Shown: positions 32,421 to 41,140 of the stretch, piece by piece
Position numbering within the stretch: position 1 is the first letter of the stretch
Layout: each line of letters opens with the position of its first letter
Origin: Achromobacter xylosoxidans
Lineage (GTDB): Bacteria; Pseudomonadota; Gammaproteobacteria; Burkholderiales; Burkholderiaceae_B
Assembly: GCF_001457475.1 (NCBI RefSeq)
Contig: NZ_LN831029.1
Location: 1,984,001-2,048,000 of the forward strand
Reading direction: 5' to 3'
Length of the DNA: 64,000 bases
Notes under the pieces: model-generated
What the model was told of the DNA's origin: nothing
Seen by the model: only the letters and a program-made list of their open reading frames with translations
The model's database searches: none
Made by a program: the position numbers and the translations under genes

Positions 32421-32864
32421 ATGGCCAACCAACAAAAGTCGACGGTACGTATCACCCTGGGAACCTGGGATCGCCTGCGCGACGACGCGTCGTCGGTGCG
32501 CTACGACGTGTTCGTGGTCGAGCAGAACGTGCCGCCCGAAGTCGAGATGGATGACGACGATGCGGTCTCGGTGCACGCCGTGGCCTATGCCGCCGACGGC
32601 ACGCCGCTGGGCACCGGCCGTCTGCTGCCCGACGGCCACATCGGCCGCATGGCCGTGCACAAGCGCGCACGCGGCCTGGGCGTGGGCGGCCAGTTGCTCG
32701 ACGCCCTGATCGGGCAGGGCCATGGCGATGGCCACCGCATGCTGGTGCTGCATGCGCAGACCCACGCCAAGGGCTTCTACGAGGCCCATGGTTTCCAGGT
32801 GGAAGGCGAGGAGTTCATGGAAGCCGGCATCGCGCACGTCGTCATGACGCGGGTGCTGGCCTAG
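32421..32864 (+). CDS. GNAT N-acetyltransferase (ElaA/YjdJ style)
   Basis: A 147-residue protein with GAGGGAA before the ATG. It begins YDVFVVEQNVPPEVEMD-like and has the acetyl-CoA binding loop HKRARGLGVGGQLLDALI (about residues 78-95) and YEAHGFQVEGEEFMEAGIAH, typical of small GNAT enzymes such as ElaA. The substrate is unknown. It ends 66 nt before a strong terminator. Confidence 0.82.
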   Translation: MANQQKSTVRITLGTWDRLRDDASSVRYDVFVVEQNVPPEVEMDDDDAVSVHAVAYAADGTPLGTGRLLPDGHIGRMAVHKRARGLGVGGQLLDALIGQGHGDGHRMLVLHAQTHAKGFYEAHGFQVEGEEFMEAGIAHVVMTRVLA

Positions 32865-32930
32865 GCGCTTGCGAACGAGCGAACGATCGGCCGGCTGTCT
32901 AGGCCGGCCCGATCATTCGGGCCGCAAAAG

Positions 32931-32965
32931 AAAAAACCCCGGACGCTTTCGCGAACGGGGTTTTT
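32931..32965. terminator. Bidirectional terminator between the GNAT gene and tRNA-Leu
   Basis: AAAAAACCCCG and CGGGGTTTTT pair around a 14-nt loop. It has A and T runs on both sides, so it can end the GNAT transcript (plus) and the first tRNA-Leu transcript (minus). Confidence 0.85.
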
Positions 32966-33003
32966 CTTGGCGCATCACGACAGGTACCTCGTGATGTAAT
33001 AAT

Positions 33004-33088
33004 TGGTGCCCAGGAGAGGACTCGAACCTCCACACCTTGCGGCACATGGACCTGAACCATGCGCGTCTACCAATTCCGCCACCTGGGC
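33004..33088 (-). tRNA. tRNA-Leu (CAG), copy 1
   Basis: 85 nt on the minus strand including encoded CCA (33004-33006). Acceptor GCCCAGG/CCTGGGC, a long class II variable arm, and anticodon loop TTCAGGT in stem CATGG/CCATG give anticodon CAG. The T-arm GAGGTTCGAGTCCTC is complete. The same tRNA recurs at 34170 with an identical body. Confidence 0.95.
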
Positions 33089-33280
33089 GCTGATGTCTTA
33101 CCTTCCGCGTCGCTTTCCAGTTTGCGTTCCATCTTTCGACTTCTTGCTACCGGCTGCGTTTCGTTTCGTGTTCAACAGCAGAGGAACGAGATTATGCATA
33201 CTTTTTTGGAAGTGTGCAAGTCATGCAGCATTTTTTTCACTTTTTTTTCGATGCGGCCGGCTTGGCTATAGTGTCGCCCC

Positions 33281-33892
33281 ATGTCACGCCCTGTTTGCCT
33301 GCGCTGTAAGCGCCCCGAATCCCATTGCCTGTGCGCCCTGATCCCGGCGCTGCTCCCGCGAACCCGTGTGGTGGTGTTGCAGCATCCGAGCGAGGCGCGC
33401 CATGCGCTGAACACAGCGCGGCTTGCGGTGTTGGGGCTGGATGGCGCGCGGCGCCTGGTGGGCGAACGCTTTCAGCATGAGCAGTGGGCCGAGCCTGGCT
33501 ATGCGCCCTGCGTGCTGTTTCCCGGCGAGGGCGCGGAGGTATTGATTCCGGGGTGCGCCGCCGCGACGGGCGCGCCGGTGCAATTGATTGTGCCCGATGG
33601 CACCTGGACTCATGCGCGCAAGCTGCTGCACATCAATCCGCAACTGGCCGCGTTGCCGCGCGTGATGCTGCCGGCCGGTCTGACGTCGCGCTACCGGGTG
33701 CGGCACGCGGACATTCCGGGTGCGCTGTCCACCATCGAGGCGGTGACGCACGCGCTCAATGCGCTGGAGGCGCCACGTAATTTCGATGAACTGCTGCGGC
33801 CGTTCGAGGCCTTGATCGATGGCCAGATCGCGGGGATGGGGGCGGACCTGTATGCGCGCCATCATCTGAATCGCAAGGTGCCTTGGCGCTGA
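33281..33892 (+). CDS. DTW-domain tRNA-uridine aminocarboxypropyltransferase (TapT-like)
   Basis: A 203-residue protein. The N-terminal zinc-binding type cysteines CLRCKRPESHCLC (residues 6-18), the QHPSEARHALNTARL segment, and PDGTWTHARKLLH (the DxTW-type motif, with Gly for x) mark the DTW family. Known members place acp3U at position 47 of some tRNAs. It sits between two identical tRNA-Leu genes on the opposite strand, a suggestive context although Leu tRNAs are not known to me as its substrates. Confidence 0.83.
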   Translation: MSRPVCLRCKRPESHCLCALIPALLPRTRVVVLQHPSEARHALNTARLAVLGLDGARRLVGERFQHEQWAEPGYAPCVLFPGEGAEVLIPGCAAATGAPVQLIVPDGTWTHARKLLHINPQLAALPRVMLPAGLTSRYRVRHADIPGALSTIEAVTHALNALEAPRNFDELLRPFEALIDGQIAGMGADLYARHHLNRKVPWR

Positions 33893-34052
33893 AGGTTGTT
33901 CGATCGAGCAATACTGTCCGGGGGGGGCTAACGTTGGGGTGGGGCGTCACCATCCTTGTGATGGCCTTTGAATCTGGTCGCGGATGGGTCGGCACAGGGC
34001 AATTGATGCCGTGCAAAGCAGTTCACGCCAGACCATTCACGCAGCTCAAAGC

Positions 34053-34087
34053 AAAAACCCCGAAAATCTCACGATTTCCGGGGTTTT
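34053..34087 (-). terminator. Terminator of tRNA-Leu copy 2
   Basis: AAAACCCCGAAAATC and GATTTCCGGGGTTTT pair almost fully around TCAC. Read on the minus strand it follows the second tRNA-Leu by about 80 nt. Confidence 0.85.
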
Positions 34088-34169
34088 CAACTTTTTTGCC
34101 AATGCTGTCTGTTTGATTTCACGGCGATGTTTTTCATCGCAAACCCAAACAGCCTCAGCTGAAATTCCG

Positions 34170-34254
34170 TGGTGCCCAGGAGAGGACTCGAACCTCCACA
34201 CCTTGCGGCACATGGACCTGAACCATGCGCGTCTACCAATTCCGCCACCTGGGC
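34170..34254 (-). tRNA. tRNA-Leu (CAG), copy 2
   Basis: The same 85-nt gene as at 33004, base for base through the acceptor stem and CCA (34170-34172), on the same strand. Flanking sequences differ, so only the tRNA itself was duplicated or is kept identical by gene conversion. The two copies are 1.2 kb apart with the DTW gene between them. Confidence 0.95.
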
Positions 34255-34450
34255 ACTGAGACATTCCAGTCAGAACTTTGTGATACGCTGCCACTTCGAT
34301 TGCATGAGGTTTTTATTCCCATGTATTTAAAGCGCATGTATTCAAAGCGTAATTGCAAAATCACTCTACAATCCGTCTGACCATTTCTGCTTCAGTGTTC
34401 AGCCTTGGGCGAACCACAGAAGCTGCGCATTATATACGGAAAAATTAGCT

Positions 34451-36916
34451 TTGGCAAAACGATCGAATAACGAATCGAACAACAGATCCACTCCGTTGCC
34501 GGAAGCGCCGCCAGACTTCGATCCCGATGTCCCGTCCCGTGAAGCCATTCTGAAGGCGCTGCGATCCGCGGGGGCGCCGCTGTCTCCGGTGGAGTTGGCC
34601 GAGCGCATGGGCGTGGAGCGTCCGGCGACGATGGTGGGATTCGAACGCCGCCTGGGCGCGATGGAGCGCGATGGCCAATTGATGCCCAATCGCAAGGGCG
34701 TGCTGCTGCTGGCCACCAAGCTGGACTTCGTGGCGGGCAAGGTGCTGGGCCACCGCGACGGTTTCGGCTTCCTGCTGCGCGATGATGGCGGGCCGGACCT
34801 GTTCCTGTCGCCGCGCGAAATGCTCAAGGTGCTGCATGGCGACCGCGTGCTGGTCAAGCCGTCGGGCGAATACCGCGGCAAGCCGGAAGGCACCATCGTC
34901 GAAGTCATCGAGCGCCGCACCAACAAGCTGGTGGGCCGTTTCCTGCACGAGCACGGCCTGTCCATCGTGGTGCCGGAAGACCAGCGCATCAAGCACGACA
35001 TCCTGATCCCGCCCAGCGACACCAACGGCGCCCAGCATGGGCAGGTGGTGGCGGTCGAGATCATGGAGCAGCCCACCCGCCACACGCAGCCGCTGGGCCG
35101 TGTGTCCGAAGTGTTGGGCGAGATCGACGATCCCGGCATGGAAATCGAGATCGCGGTGCGCAAGTTCGACGTGCCCGTCGAATTCTCCGAGGCCGCGCGC
35201 AAGCAGGCCGCCCGCCTGCCGGACGTGGTCCGCAAGAGTGACCTGAAAGACCGCGTCGACCTGCGCGACGTGCCGCTCATCACCATCGACGGCGAAGACG
35301 CGCGCGATTTCGACGATGCCGTCTACTGCGAGGCGGTGGAACTGGGCACCGGCCAGCGCAAGCGGCCGGGCTGGCGCCTGCTGGTGGCGATTGCCGACGT
35401 CAGCCACTACGTGCGGCCCGGCGACGCGCTGGACGACGACGCGCTCGAGCGCGGCACCAGCGTGTATTTCCCGCGCCGGGTCATTCCGATGCTGCCCGAG
35501 TCGCTGTCCAATGGCCTGTGCTCGCTGAATCCGGACGTCGACCGCCTGGTGCTGGTGTGCGACATGGTGATTCCGGCCTCGGGCGCCAAGGCCGGCACGG
35601 TCACCGCCTACCAGTTCTACAACGCGGTGATGCACTCGCATGCCCGCACCACCTACACCAATATCTGGGCGGCGCTGCAGCAGCCCGGCGGCCCGGCGGC
35701 CCATGCCATGCGCGCCGTCATGCCGCAGGTGCAGAGCCTGTATGAACTGTTCCACCTGCTGTCTCAGAGCCGCAAGAAGCGCGGCGCGATCGATTTCGAC
35801 ACGGTCGAGACCAAGATCGTCTGCAACGAGCTGGGGCGCATCGAGCAGATCGTGCCGTCGGTGCGCAACGATGCCCACAAGCTGATCGAGGAATGCATGC
35901 TGGCCGCCAACACCTGCGCGGCCGACTTCATGACGCGCAGCAAGCATCCCGGCCTGTACCGCATCCATGAAGGCCCGACGCCCGAGCGCCTGCAATCGCT
36001 GCGCGAGTTCCTGCGCACCATGGGCCTGTCGCTGGGCGGGGGCGATACGCCCACGGCCAAGGACTACGGCGATTTCCTCGATTCCGTGCGCGGTCGTCCC
36101 GACTACCAGCTGCTCCAGACCATGTGCCTGCGCTCGATGCAGCAGGCCATCTACAGTCCGGACAACCTGGGTCACTTCGGTCTGTCGTATCCCGGCTACA
36201 GCCACTTCACCTCGCCCATCCGGCGCTATCCGGACCTGCTGACGCACCGCGTCATCAAGGCCCTGCTGGCGGGGCAGCGCTACGTGCCCAGCCTGGACGA
36301 CCAGCCGGTCGTCATCGGCCGCACCCAGCGCGAGCATGAGCACGCCATCTGGGAAAAGATGGGCCTGGTGCTGTCGGCCAGCGAGCGCCGCGCCGACGAG
36401 GCCTCGCGCGACGTCGAGGCCTGGCTCAAGTGCTGGTTCGTCAAGGAGCGCGTGGGCGAGGACTTCAGCGGCACCGTCACCGGCGTGGCCAGCTTCGGCA
36501 TCTTCGTCACGCTGGATACGCTGCACGTCGAAGGGCTGGTGCACGTGTCCGAGCTGGGCGGCGAGTACTTCCAGTTCAACGATGCGCTGCACGAGCTGCG
36601 CGGCGAACGCACCGGTATGCGCTACCGCCTGACCGACAAGGTCCAGGTGCAGGTCTCGCGCGTGGACCTGGAGGCGCGCCGCATCGAGTTCCGCCTGGTG
36701 CAGGGCACCAGCTTCGATGCCTTGCGCAAGGCGTCCGCGCGTGGTCCCGACGAGGGTCCGCGCCGCGTGAAGAAGGCGGCGGCGCCCAAGCCGGCCGCGC
36801 TCAAGGGCCAGACCGCCAAGGAGCGGCGCGCCGAGGCCAAGAAGGCCGGCAAGCCGTCCAAGGTCGCCCAGCAGCGCGCCGCGCCTGCCAAGAAGGCCAC
36901 GCGCAAACGCCACTGA
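34451..36916 (+). CDS. rnr: Ribonuclease R
   Basis: An 821-residue exoribonuclease, starting at TTG (34451) because the next in-frame starts would cut the N-terminal domain; no strong ribosome-binding site precedes it. It has an N-terminal helix-turn-helix (about 28-75), cold-shock domains (about 85-240), the RNB catalytic domain with metal-binding Asp cluster IDGEDARDFDDAV (about 278-290), an S1 domain (about 669-730) and a Lys/Ala-rich C-terminal tail. It degrades structured RNA from the 3' end and takes part in rRNA and trans-translation quality control. rlmB follows, as often seen. Confidence 0.93.
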   Translation: MAKRSNNESNNRSTPLPEAPPDFDPDVPSREAILKALRSAGAPLSPVELAERMGVERPATMVGFERRLGAMERDGQLMPNRKGVLLLATKLDFVAGKVLGHRDGFGFLLRDDGGPDLFLSPREMLKVLHGDRVLVKPSGEYRGKPEGTIVEVIERRTNKLVGRFLHEHGLSIVVPEDQRIKHDILIPPSDTNGAQHGQVVAVEIMEQPTRHTQPLGRVSEVLGEIDDPGMEIEIAVRKFDVPVEFSEAARKQAARLPDVVRKSDLKDRVDLRDVPLITIDGEDARDFDDAVYCEAVELGTGQRKRPGWRLLVAIADVSHYVRPGDALDDDALERGTSVYFPRRVIPMLPESLSNGLCSLNPDVDRLVLVCDMVIPASGAKAGTVTAYQFYNAVMHSHARTTYTNIWAALQQPGGPAAHAMRAVMPQVQSLYELFHLLSQSRKKRGAIDFDTVETKIVCNELGRIEQIVPSVRNDAHKLIEECMLAANTCAADFMTRSKHPGLYRIHEGPTPERLQSLREFLRTMGLSLGGGDTPTAKDYGDFLDSVRGRPDYQLLQTMCLRSMQQAIYSPDNLGHFGLSYPGYSHFTSPIRRYPDLLTHRVIKALLAGQRYVPSLDDQPVVIGRTQREHEHAIWEKMGLVLSASERRADEASRDVEAWLKCWFVKERVGEDFSGTVTGVASFGIFVTLDTLHVEGLVHVSELGGEYFQFNDALHELRGERTGMRYRLTDKVQVQVSRVDLEARRIEFRLVQGTSFDALRKASARGPDEGPRRVKKAAAPKPAALKGQTAKERRAEAKKAGKPSKVAQQRAAPAKKATRKRH

Positions 36917-37049
36917 CAGGGCGCCGCCCGGGTTTCGGCCCGGGCGGGCGGCCGCCCCATAAGGGGTAACATTGCGCCTATGGCCGGCCTGTCCGGCGGC
37001 CCGCTCCGTTCCGGGGCGGGCATTCGTTTCTCTAAAGGTATTTGCATTT

Positions 37050-37787
37050 ATGGCGTCGACCCAAGTCCTTGCCGGGTTTCACGCGGTTGTCGCGCGGCTG
37101 CGCCACGCGCCCGAGTCGATCAAGGAAATCTACGTAGAAGCGTCGCGCCGCGACAAGCGCATGCAGACGTTCATCGAGCAGGCCGAGAGGGCCGGCTGTC
37201 GCCTGCATCCGGTCGCCATGGAGCGCCTGGACGGCCTGGCGCGCGGCACCCGTCACCAGGGCGTGGTGGCGCTGGCCGACGAGCGCCAGCTGGCGGTGGA
37301 CGTGGACGAAGTGCTCGACGTGATCGAGGGCCCGCCGCTGCTGCTGATCCTGGATGGCGTGACCGATCCGCACAACCTGGGCGCCTGCCTGCGCACGGCC
37401 GATGCCGCGGGCGTGCACGCCGTGATCGCCCCGCGCGACCGCGCGGTGGGCCTGAACAGCACCGTGCAGCGCGTGGCCTGCGGCGCAGCCGACACCGTGC
37501 CGTACCTGATGGTCACCAACCTGGCGCGCACCATGCGCAGCCTGAAGGACCGCGGCGTATGGCTGGTCGGCACCGACGACCAGGCGACCGACAGCATGCA
37601 CCGGATCGACGCGCGCCAGCCGATGGCCTGGGTCATGGGCGCCGAAGGCGAGGGCATGCGCCGCCTGACGCGCGAGACCTGCGACCAACTGGTCAACATT
37701 CCCATGCTGGGTTCGGTCGAGAGCTTGAACGTCAGCGTGGCCAGCGCGGTGTGCCTGTATGAAACCGTGCGCCAGCGCCAGGCCTGA
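37050..37787 (+). CDS. rlmB: 23S rRNA (guanosine-2'-O-)-methyltransferase RlmB
   Basis: A 245-residue SpoU-family methyltransferase from the ATG at 37050. Seen: an N-terminal L30e-like substrate-binding domain (about 1-80), then knot motifs [33 protein letters not shown] and [15 protein letters not shown]. It methylates G2251 in the ribosomal P loop. It lies 133 nt after rnr, the common rnr-rlmB pair. Confidence 0.92.
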   Translation: MASTQVLAGFHAVVARLRHAPESIKEIYVEASRRDKRMQTFIEQAERAGCRLHPVAMERLDGLARGTRHQGVVALADERQLAVDVDEVLDVIEGPPLLLILDGVTDPHNLGACLRTADAAGVHAVIAPRDRAVGLNSTVQRVACGAADTVPYLMVTNLARTMRSLKDRGVWLVGTDDQATDSMHRIDARQPMAWVMGAEGEGMRRLTRETCDQLVNIPMLGSVESLNVSVASAVCLYETVRQRQA

Positions 37788-37838
37788 GCCGGCCATGCCT
37801 TCCTTTTCGTAGACCCTTTCTCTTTCGCGTCGCCCATC

Positions 37839-39083
37839 ATGCACCAGAACGGCTTTACCACCACGATCCTCCATTCCGACCGCCAGCAATCCGTCGAGCA
37901 CGGAGCGGTGCACAAGCCGATGCATCCTTCGTCGGAATTCGCCTACGCCGATGCGCGCGAACTGGCCGCCGTCTTCCAGGGCAAGGCGGGCTTCACCTAT
38001 GCCCGCCAGGGCACGCCGACCACCACGGCGCTGGAAGCCAAGGTGAACCACATGGAGGCGGGCAAGGGTACGGTGAGCTTCGCCACCGGCATGGCCGCGC
38101 TGGCCGCCATCTTCACCACGCTGCTGCGCCGTGGCGACCATCTGGTGTCGAGCCAGTACGTGTTCGGCAACACCAACAGCCTGCTGGGCACGCTGCTGGA
38201 GCTGGGCGTGGAGATCACCTTCGTCGATGCCACCGACTCGGCGCAGGTGCGCGCGGCGATCCAGCCCAACACCCGCATGGTGTTCACCGAGACCATCGCC
38301 AACCCCGGCACCCAGGTCGCCGACCTCGCGGTGATCGGCGAGATCTGCCGCGAGAAAGGGCTGGTCTACGTCGTGGACAACACGCTGACCTCGCCGTGGA
38401 TGTTCCGGCCGGCGACGGTGGGCGCGTCGCTGGTGATGAACTCGCTGTCCAAGTACATCGGCGGCCACGGCAATGCGCTGGGCGGCGCCGTCACCGACAC
38501 GGGCCTGTATGACTGGGCCGATTATTCGAACATCTACGATGCCTATCGCAAGGGGCCGTCCACCGGCTGGGGGCTGACCCAGATCAAGAAGAAGGGCCTG
38601 CGCGACATGGGCGGCACGCTGGCGGCCGAGCCCGCGCACCGCATTGCGGTGGGCGCCGAGACGCTGGCGCTGCGCATGGCCAAGCATTGCTCCAATGCGC
38701 TGGCGCTGGCGCGCTTTCTGGAAGAGCACCGCGGCGTGGCCAAGGTGCATTACCCCGGCCTGGCCAGCCATCCGCAGCACGCGCGCGCCGCGGCGCTGTT
38801 CGGTTCGCGCTTCGGCGGGCTGCTGGGCGTGGAACTGGCCGACGGCGTGGACTGCTTCGATTTCCTGAACCGCCTGCGCATCGTGCTGATGGCGACGCAC
38901 CTGGGCGACACGCGCAGCCTGGCGCTGCCCGCCGCGCACACCATCTATTACGAGATGGGCGCCGAGCGTCGCAAGCAGATGGGTATCGCCGACAGCCTGA
39001 TCCGGGTATCGGTGGGCATCGAGGATGAGACCGATCTGCTATTTGACTTCGATCAGGCGCTCAACGGCTGCCTGCAGGGATAA
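37839..39083 (+). CDS. Cystathionine gamma-synthase/O-succinylhomoserine sulfhydrylase family PLP enzyme
   Basis: A 414-residue enzyme of the Cys/Met metabolism fold type I group. The PLP lysine lies in MNSLSKYIGGHGNALGG (about residue 208), phosphate-binding SFATGMAALAAIFT is near residue 85, and TRSLALPAAHTIYYEM is near the C-terminus. Members add sulfur to activated homoserine or cleave such thioethers; which reaction applies here is not clear. It lies in its own unit after rlmB. Confidence 0.82.
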   Translation: MHQNGFTTTILHSDRQQSVEHGAVHKPMHPSSEFAYADARELAAVFQGKAGFTYARQGTPTTTALEAKVNHMEAGKGTVSFATGMAALAAIFTTLLRRGDHLVSSQYVFGNTNSLLGTLLELGVEITFVDATDSAQVRAAIQPNTRMVFTETIANPGTQVADLAVIGEICREKGLVYVVDNTLTSPWMFRPATVGASLVMNSLSKYIGGHGNALGGAVTDTGLYDWADYSNIYDAYRKGPSTGWGLTQIKKKGLRDMGGTLAAEPAHRIAVGAETLALRMAKHCSNALALARFLEEHRGVAKVHYPGLASHPQHARAAALFGSRFGGLLGVELADGVDCFDFLNRLRIVLMATHLGDTRSLALPAAHTIYYEMGAERRKQMGIADSLIRVSVGIEDETDLLFDFDQALNGCLQG

Positions 39084-39137
39084 TTCACGGGGCATGGCGC
39101 GCGGCAGGGCCCCGCGCCGCAACCCGGGCAGGAACCC

Positions 39138-39818
39138 ATGCTTATACAGATCGCCGAAGTTTTCACTGCCGACGAGGCCGCCGCCATCCGCCATCGCCTC
39201 GAGGCCGCCGACTGGGTGGATGGCAAGGTCACGGCGGGCTACCAGTCCGCCGAGGTCAAGCACAATCGCCAATTGCCGGAGCAGCATCCGCTGGCGCAGG
39301 AACTCGGCAGCCTGATCCTGCAGCGCCTGGCGGGCAACAACCTGTTCATGTCCGCCGCCCTGCCGCGCAAGATCTTCCCGCCGCTGTTCAACCGCTACGA
39401 AGGCGGCGAGGCTTTCGGCTACCACGTCGACAACGCCGTGCGCGGCATTGCCGGCAGCGGCGAACGCGTGCGCACGGACCTGTCCGCCACGCTGTTCTTT
39501 TCCGAGCCTGATTCCTACGACGGCGGCGAACTGGTCGTCGACGATACCTACGGCCCGCGCAGCGTGAAGCTGCCGGCCGGGCACATGGTGCTGTATCCGG
39601 GAACCAGCCTGCACAAGGTCAATCCCGTGACGCGCGGCGCCCGGATCAGTTCGTTCTTCTGGATGCAAAGCCTGGTGCGCGAAGACAGCCAGCGCGCCTT
39701 GCTGCTCGACATGGACGTGGCCATCCAGCGTTTGAACCAGGACGCGGCGGGGCATCCGTCGATCATCCAGCTGACCGGCATCTATCACAACCTGCTGCGC
39801 CGCTGGGTGGATGTCTGA
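39138..39818 (+). CDS. PKHD-type Fe(II)/2-oxoglutarate hydroxylase (PiuC/YbiX-like)
   Basis: A 226-residue protein. The iron ligands are in FGYHVDNAV (His-x-Asp, about residues 96-98) and [13 protein letters not shown] (second His, with Arg for 2-oxoglutarate, about 157-169). The length and start [18 protein letters not shown] match the PKHD-type hydroxylases often found next to TonB-dependent siderophore receptors. No receptor gene is nearby, though tonB-exbBD lies 1.3 kb downstream. Confidence 0.87.
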   Translation: MLIQIAEVFTADEAAAIRHRLEAADWVDGKVTAGYQSAEVKHNRQLPEQHPLAQELGSLILQRLAGNNLFMSAALPRKIFPPLFNRYEGGEAFGYHVDNAVRGIAGSGERVRTDLSATLFFSEPDSYDGGELVVDDTYGPRSVKLPAGHMVLYPGTSLHKVNPVTRGARISSFFWMQSLVREDSQRALLLDMDVAIQRLNQDAAGHPSIIQLTGIYHNLLRRWVDV

Positions 39819-39824
39819 GCGTGA

Positions 39825-39887
39825 TTCGAGGCGCCTTCGAGGCGCGCTCGACGCGCATTTGGAACGCATTTGGAACGCATTCGGAAC
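39825..39887. repeat. Two sets of 11-bp repeats upstream of hupB
   Basis: TTCGAGGCGCC/TTCGAGGCGCG (39825-39846) is followed by GCATTTGGAAC twice and GCATTCGGAAC (39855-39887). The repeat length equals about one helical turn. The whole stretch 39819-40229 has no gene; it serves as a long hupB leader and promoter region in which no sure boxes were seen. Confidence 0.6.
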
Positions 39888-40229
39888 ATCACTTGGCGTT
39901 GTCGCGCAAACCCCGAAATGCGTGTTTTTGTTTATTGCGAAAAGGCCTAAAAGCTAGTATTGGTGCGGCTTGTGGTGAGGTTTTCGCTTGACAGCCGCTC
40001 TACGCCAAGGCCTAATACACGTCTGCGTCGCTGACGGTTCTGGAGCTGCAAAGCCCTTGAAACCCAGGCGGCGCAGCAGTTTAAAAGTTGTGCTTTGCAG
40101 CGCAAGAAAAAGTTTATCCACTAGTCTGTTCGTCGTTTGTCGGGTCTTCGCGTCAAGTCGTGGCGTCCAACATGACAGCCATGAACTGCACTCCCGGCAG
40201 ACTCCATACCTTGTGAGGGGTACACCTGA

Positions 40230-40502
40230 ATGAACAAAACCGAACTCATCGATCACATTGCCAGCAAGGCCGATATCTCCAAGGCTGCCGCCGGTCGTTC
40301 GCTTGACGCCCTGATCGGTGCCGTCAAGACCACCCTGAAGAAGGGCGGTACGGTCACGCTGGTGGGCTTCGGCACGTTTGCCGTGTCGGCTCGCGCCGCT
40401 CGTACCGGCCGCAACCCGCGCACCGGCGAAACCATCAAGATCAAGAAGGCCAAGGTGCCGAAGTTCCGTCCGGGCAAGGCCCTGAAGGACGCCGTCAACT
40501 GA
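40230..40502 (+). CDS. hupB: DNA-binding protein HU-beta
   Basis: A 90-residue protein with the full HU signature: [40 protein letters not shown] (the DNA-binding arm) and a [13 protein letters not shown] end. GTGAGGGG lies before the ATG. HU bends and packs DNA as a dimer. The 410-bp upstream region is AT-richer than the neighbourhood, fitting a strong, regulated promoter. Confidence 0.95.
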   Translation: MNKTELIDHIASKADISKAAAGRSLDALIGAVKTTLKKGGTVTLVGFGTFAVSARAARTGRNPRTGETIKIKKAKVPKFRPGKALKDAVN

Positions 40503-40543
40503 TCGACGGCCAGGCAGATTGCACGGGCACGGCACCCGTTGAT

Positions 40544-40572
40544 TTGCCGACAGGTACGCGGTCCGGTATACT
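40544..40572 (+). promoter_or_regulatory. Promoter of tRNA-Val
   Basis: TTGCCG (40544-40549) and TATACT (40567-40572) with 17 bp spacing, about 78 bp before the tRNA and directed at it. Confidence 0.7.
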
Positions 40573-40649
40573 CCGGCCCGCGTATTGCTTTTGAGTACCC
40601 CGGCCAGCGATTTTCCGCGTGACGTTCGCGGCAGATTCGACACCAAGAC

Positions 40650-40725
40650 GGGTGCTTAGCTCAGTTGGTAGAGCGGCGCCCTTACAAGGCGTAGGTCACA
40701 GGTTCGACCCCTGTAGCACCCACCA
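40650..40725 (+). tRNA. tRNA-Val (TAC)
   Basis: 76 nt including encoded CCA. Acceptor GGGTGCT/AGCACCC, D-arm GCTC..GAGC, anticodon loop with TAC in stem CGCCC-TTACAAG-GCG, and T-arm CACAGGTTCGACCCCTGT form a complete cloverleaf. A promoter with good boxes lies upstream and a terminator-like hairpin follows. Confidence 0.95.
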
Positions 40726-40742
40726 TCAGCAAGCCGAAACAG

Positions 40743-40778
40743 AAACCCGCACACGGTACCGTGGCGGGTTTTTTGTTT
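40743..40778 (+). terminator. Terminator of tRNA-Val
   Basis: AAACCCGC and GCGGGTTT enclose the palindrome CACGGTACCGTG, followed by a long T-rich run ending near 40780; it starts 18 nt after the tRNA. Confidence 0.8.
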
Positions 40779-40835
40779 TTGCGCTTGTCGTGCGCATGTA
40801 GGGGGGCGTCTGGGCAGGCTTGCGGACGCGAGCCA

Positions 40836-40887
40836 TGTGGATGCGCACTGGGGATGCGCACTGTGGATGCGCCGTGTGGATGCGGTG
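40836..40887. repeat. Four tandem 13-bp repeats
   Basis: Units TGTGGATGCGCAC, TGGGGATGCGCAC, TGTGGATGCGCCG and TGTGGATGCGGTG follow one another without gaps, in the gene-free stretch 40726-41140 between tRNA-Val and tonB. No coding frame with a ribosome-binding site uses them. Confidence 0.75.
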
Positions 40888-41026
40888 CGCGCAGGCTCCG
40901 TGGCGCAGGCGCTGGCGAAAGAGCGCGTGGTGTGTGTTCGTTCCTGTGCGGGTTGTGGGCTTGTTTGCGCGCGCGCAGGGTTGGCGGTGCATCTGGGTGT
41001 TACGCTATTGCAGACGAAATATGACG

Positions 41027-41041
41027 TGCGAATCATTCGCA
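41027..41041 (+). promoter_or_regulatory. Fur-box-like palindrome upstream of tonB
   Basis: TGCGAATCATTCGCA, followed by TTTAAGATA, resembles Fur boxes (AAT-CATT-type half-sites). It is about 100 bp before the tonB start and next to a TATGAT that could be a -10. Iron repression of tonB-exbBD through Fur is well known; the site itself is by eye. Confidence 0.6.
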
Positions 41042-41140
41042 TTTAAGATATGATGTTTGGCTTGTACCGGTCAGCCGGCGCGCGTCCGTGGCGCGCGTTT
41101 TCCTGGCTGGCCAGATAAGTTAATGCACCCTGGCTGATTC

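Noticed and set aside
33004..34254. Composite mobile element bounded by the tRNA-Leu copies
   Set aside because: No transposase or integrase lies between them and the enclosed gene is a common tRNA-modifying enzyme with normal composition.
40836..40887. CRISPR array
   Set aside because: The units are contiguous 13-bp repeats without spacers, and no cas genes are present in the window.
40820..41053. Small open frames over the 13-bp repeats before tonB
   Set aside because: Cys/Trp/Arg-rich translations, no ribosome-binding site, and the frame is simply carried by the repeats.
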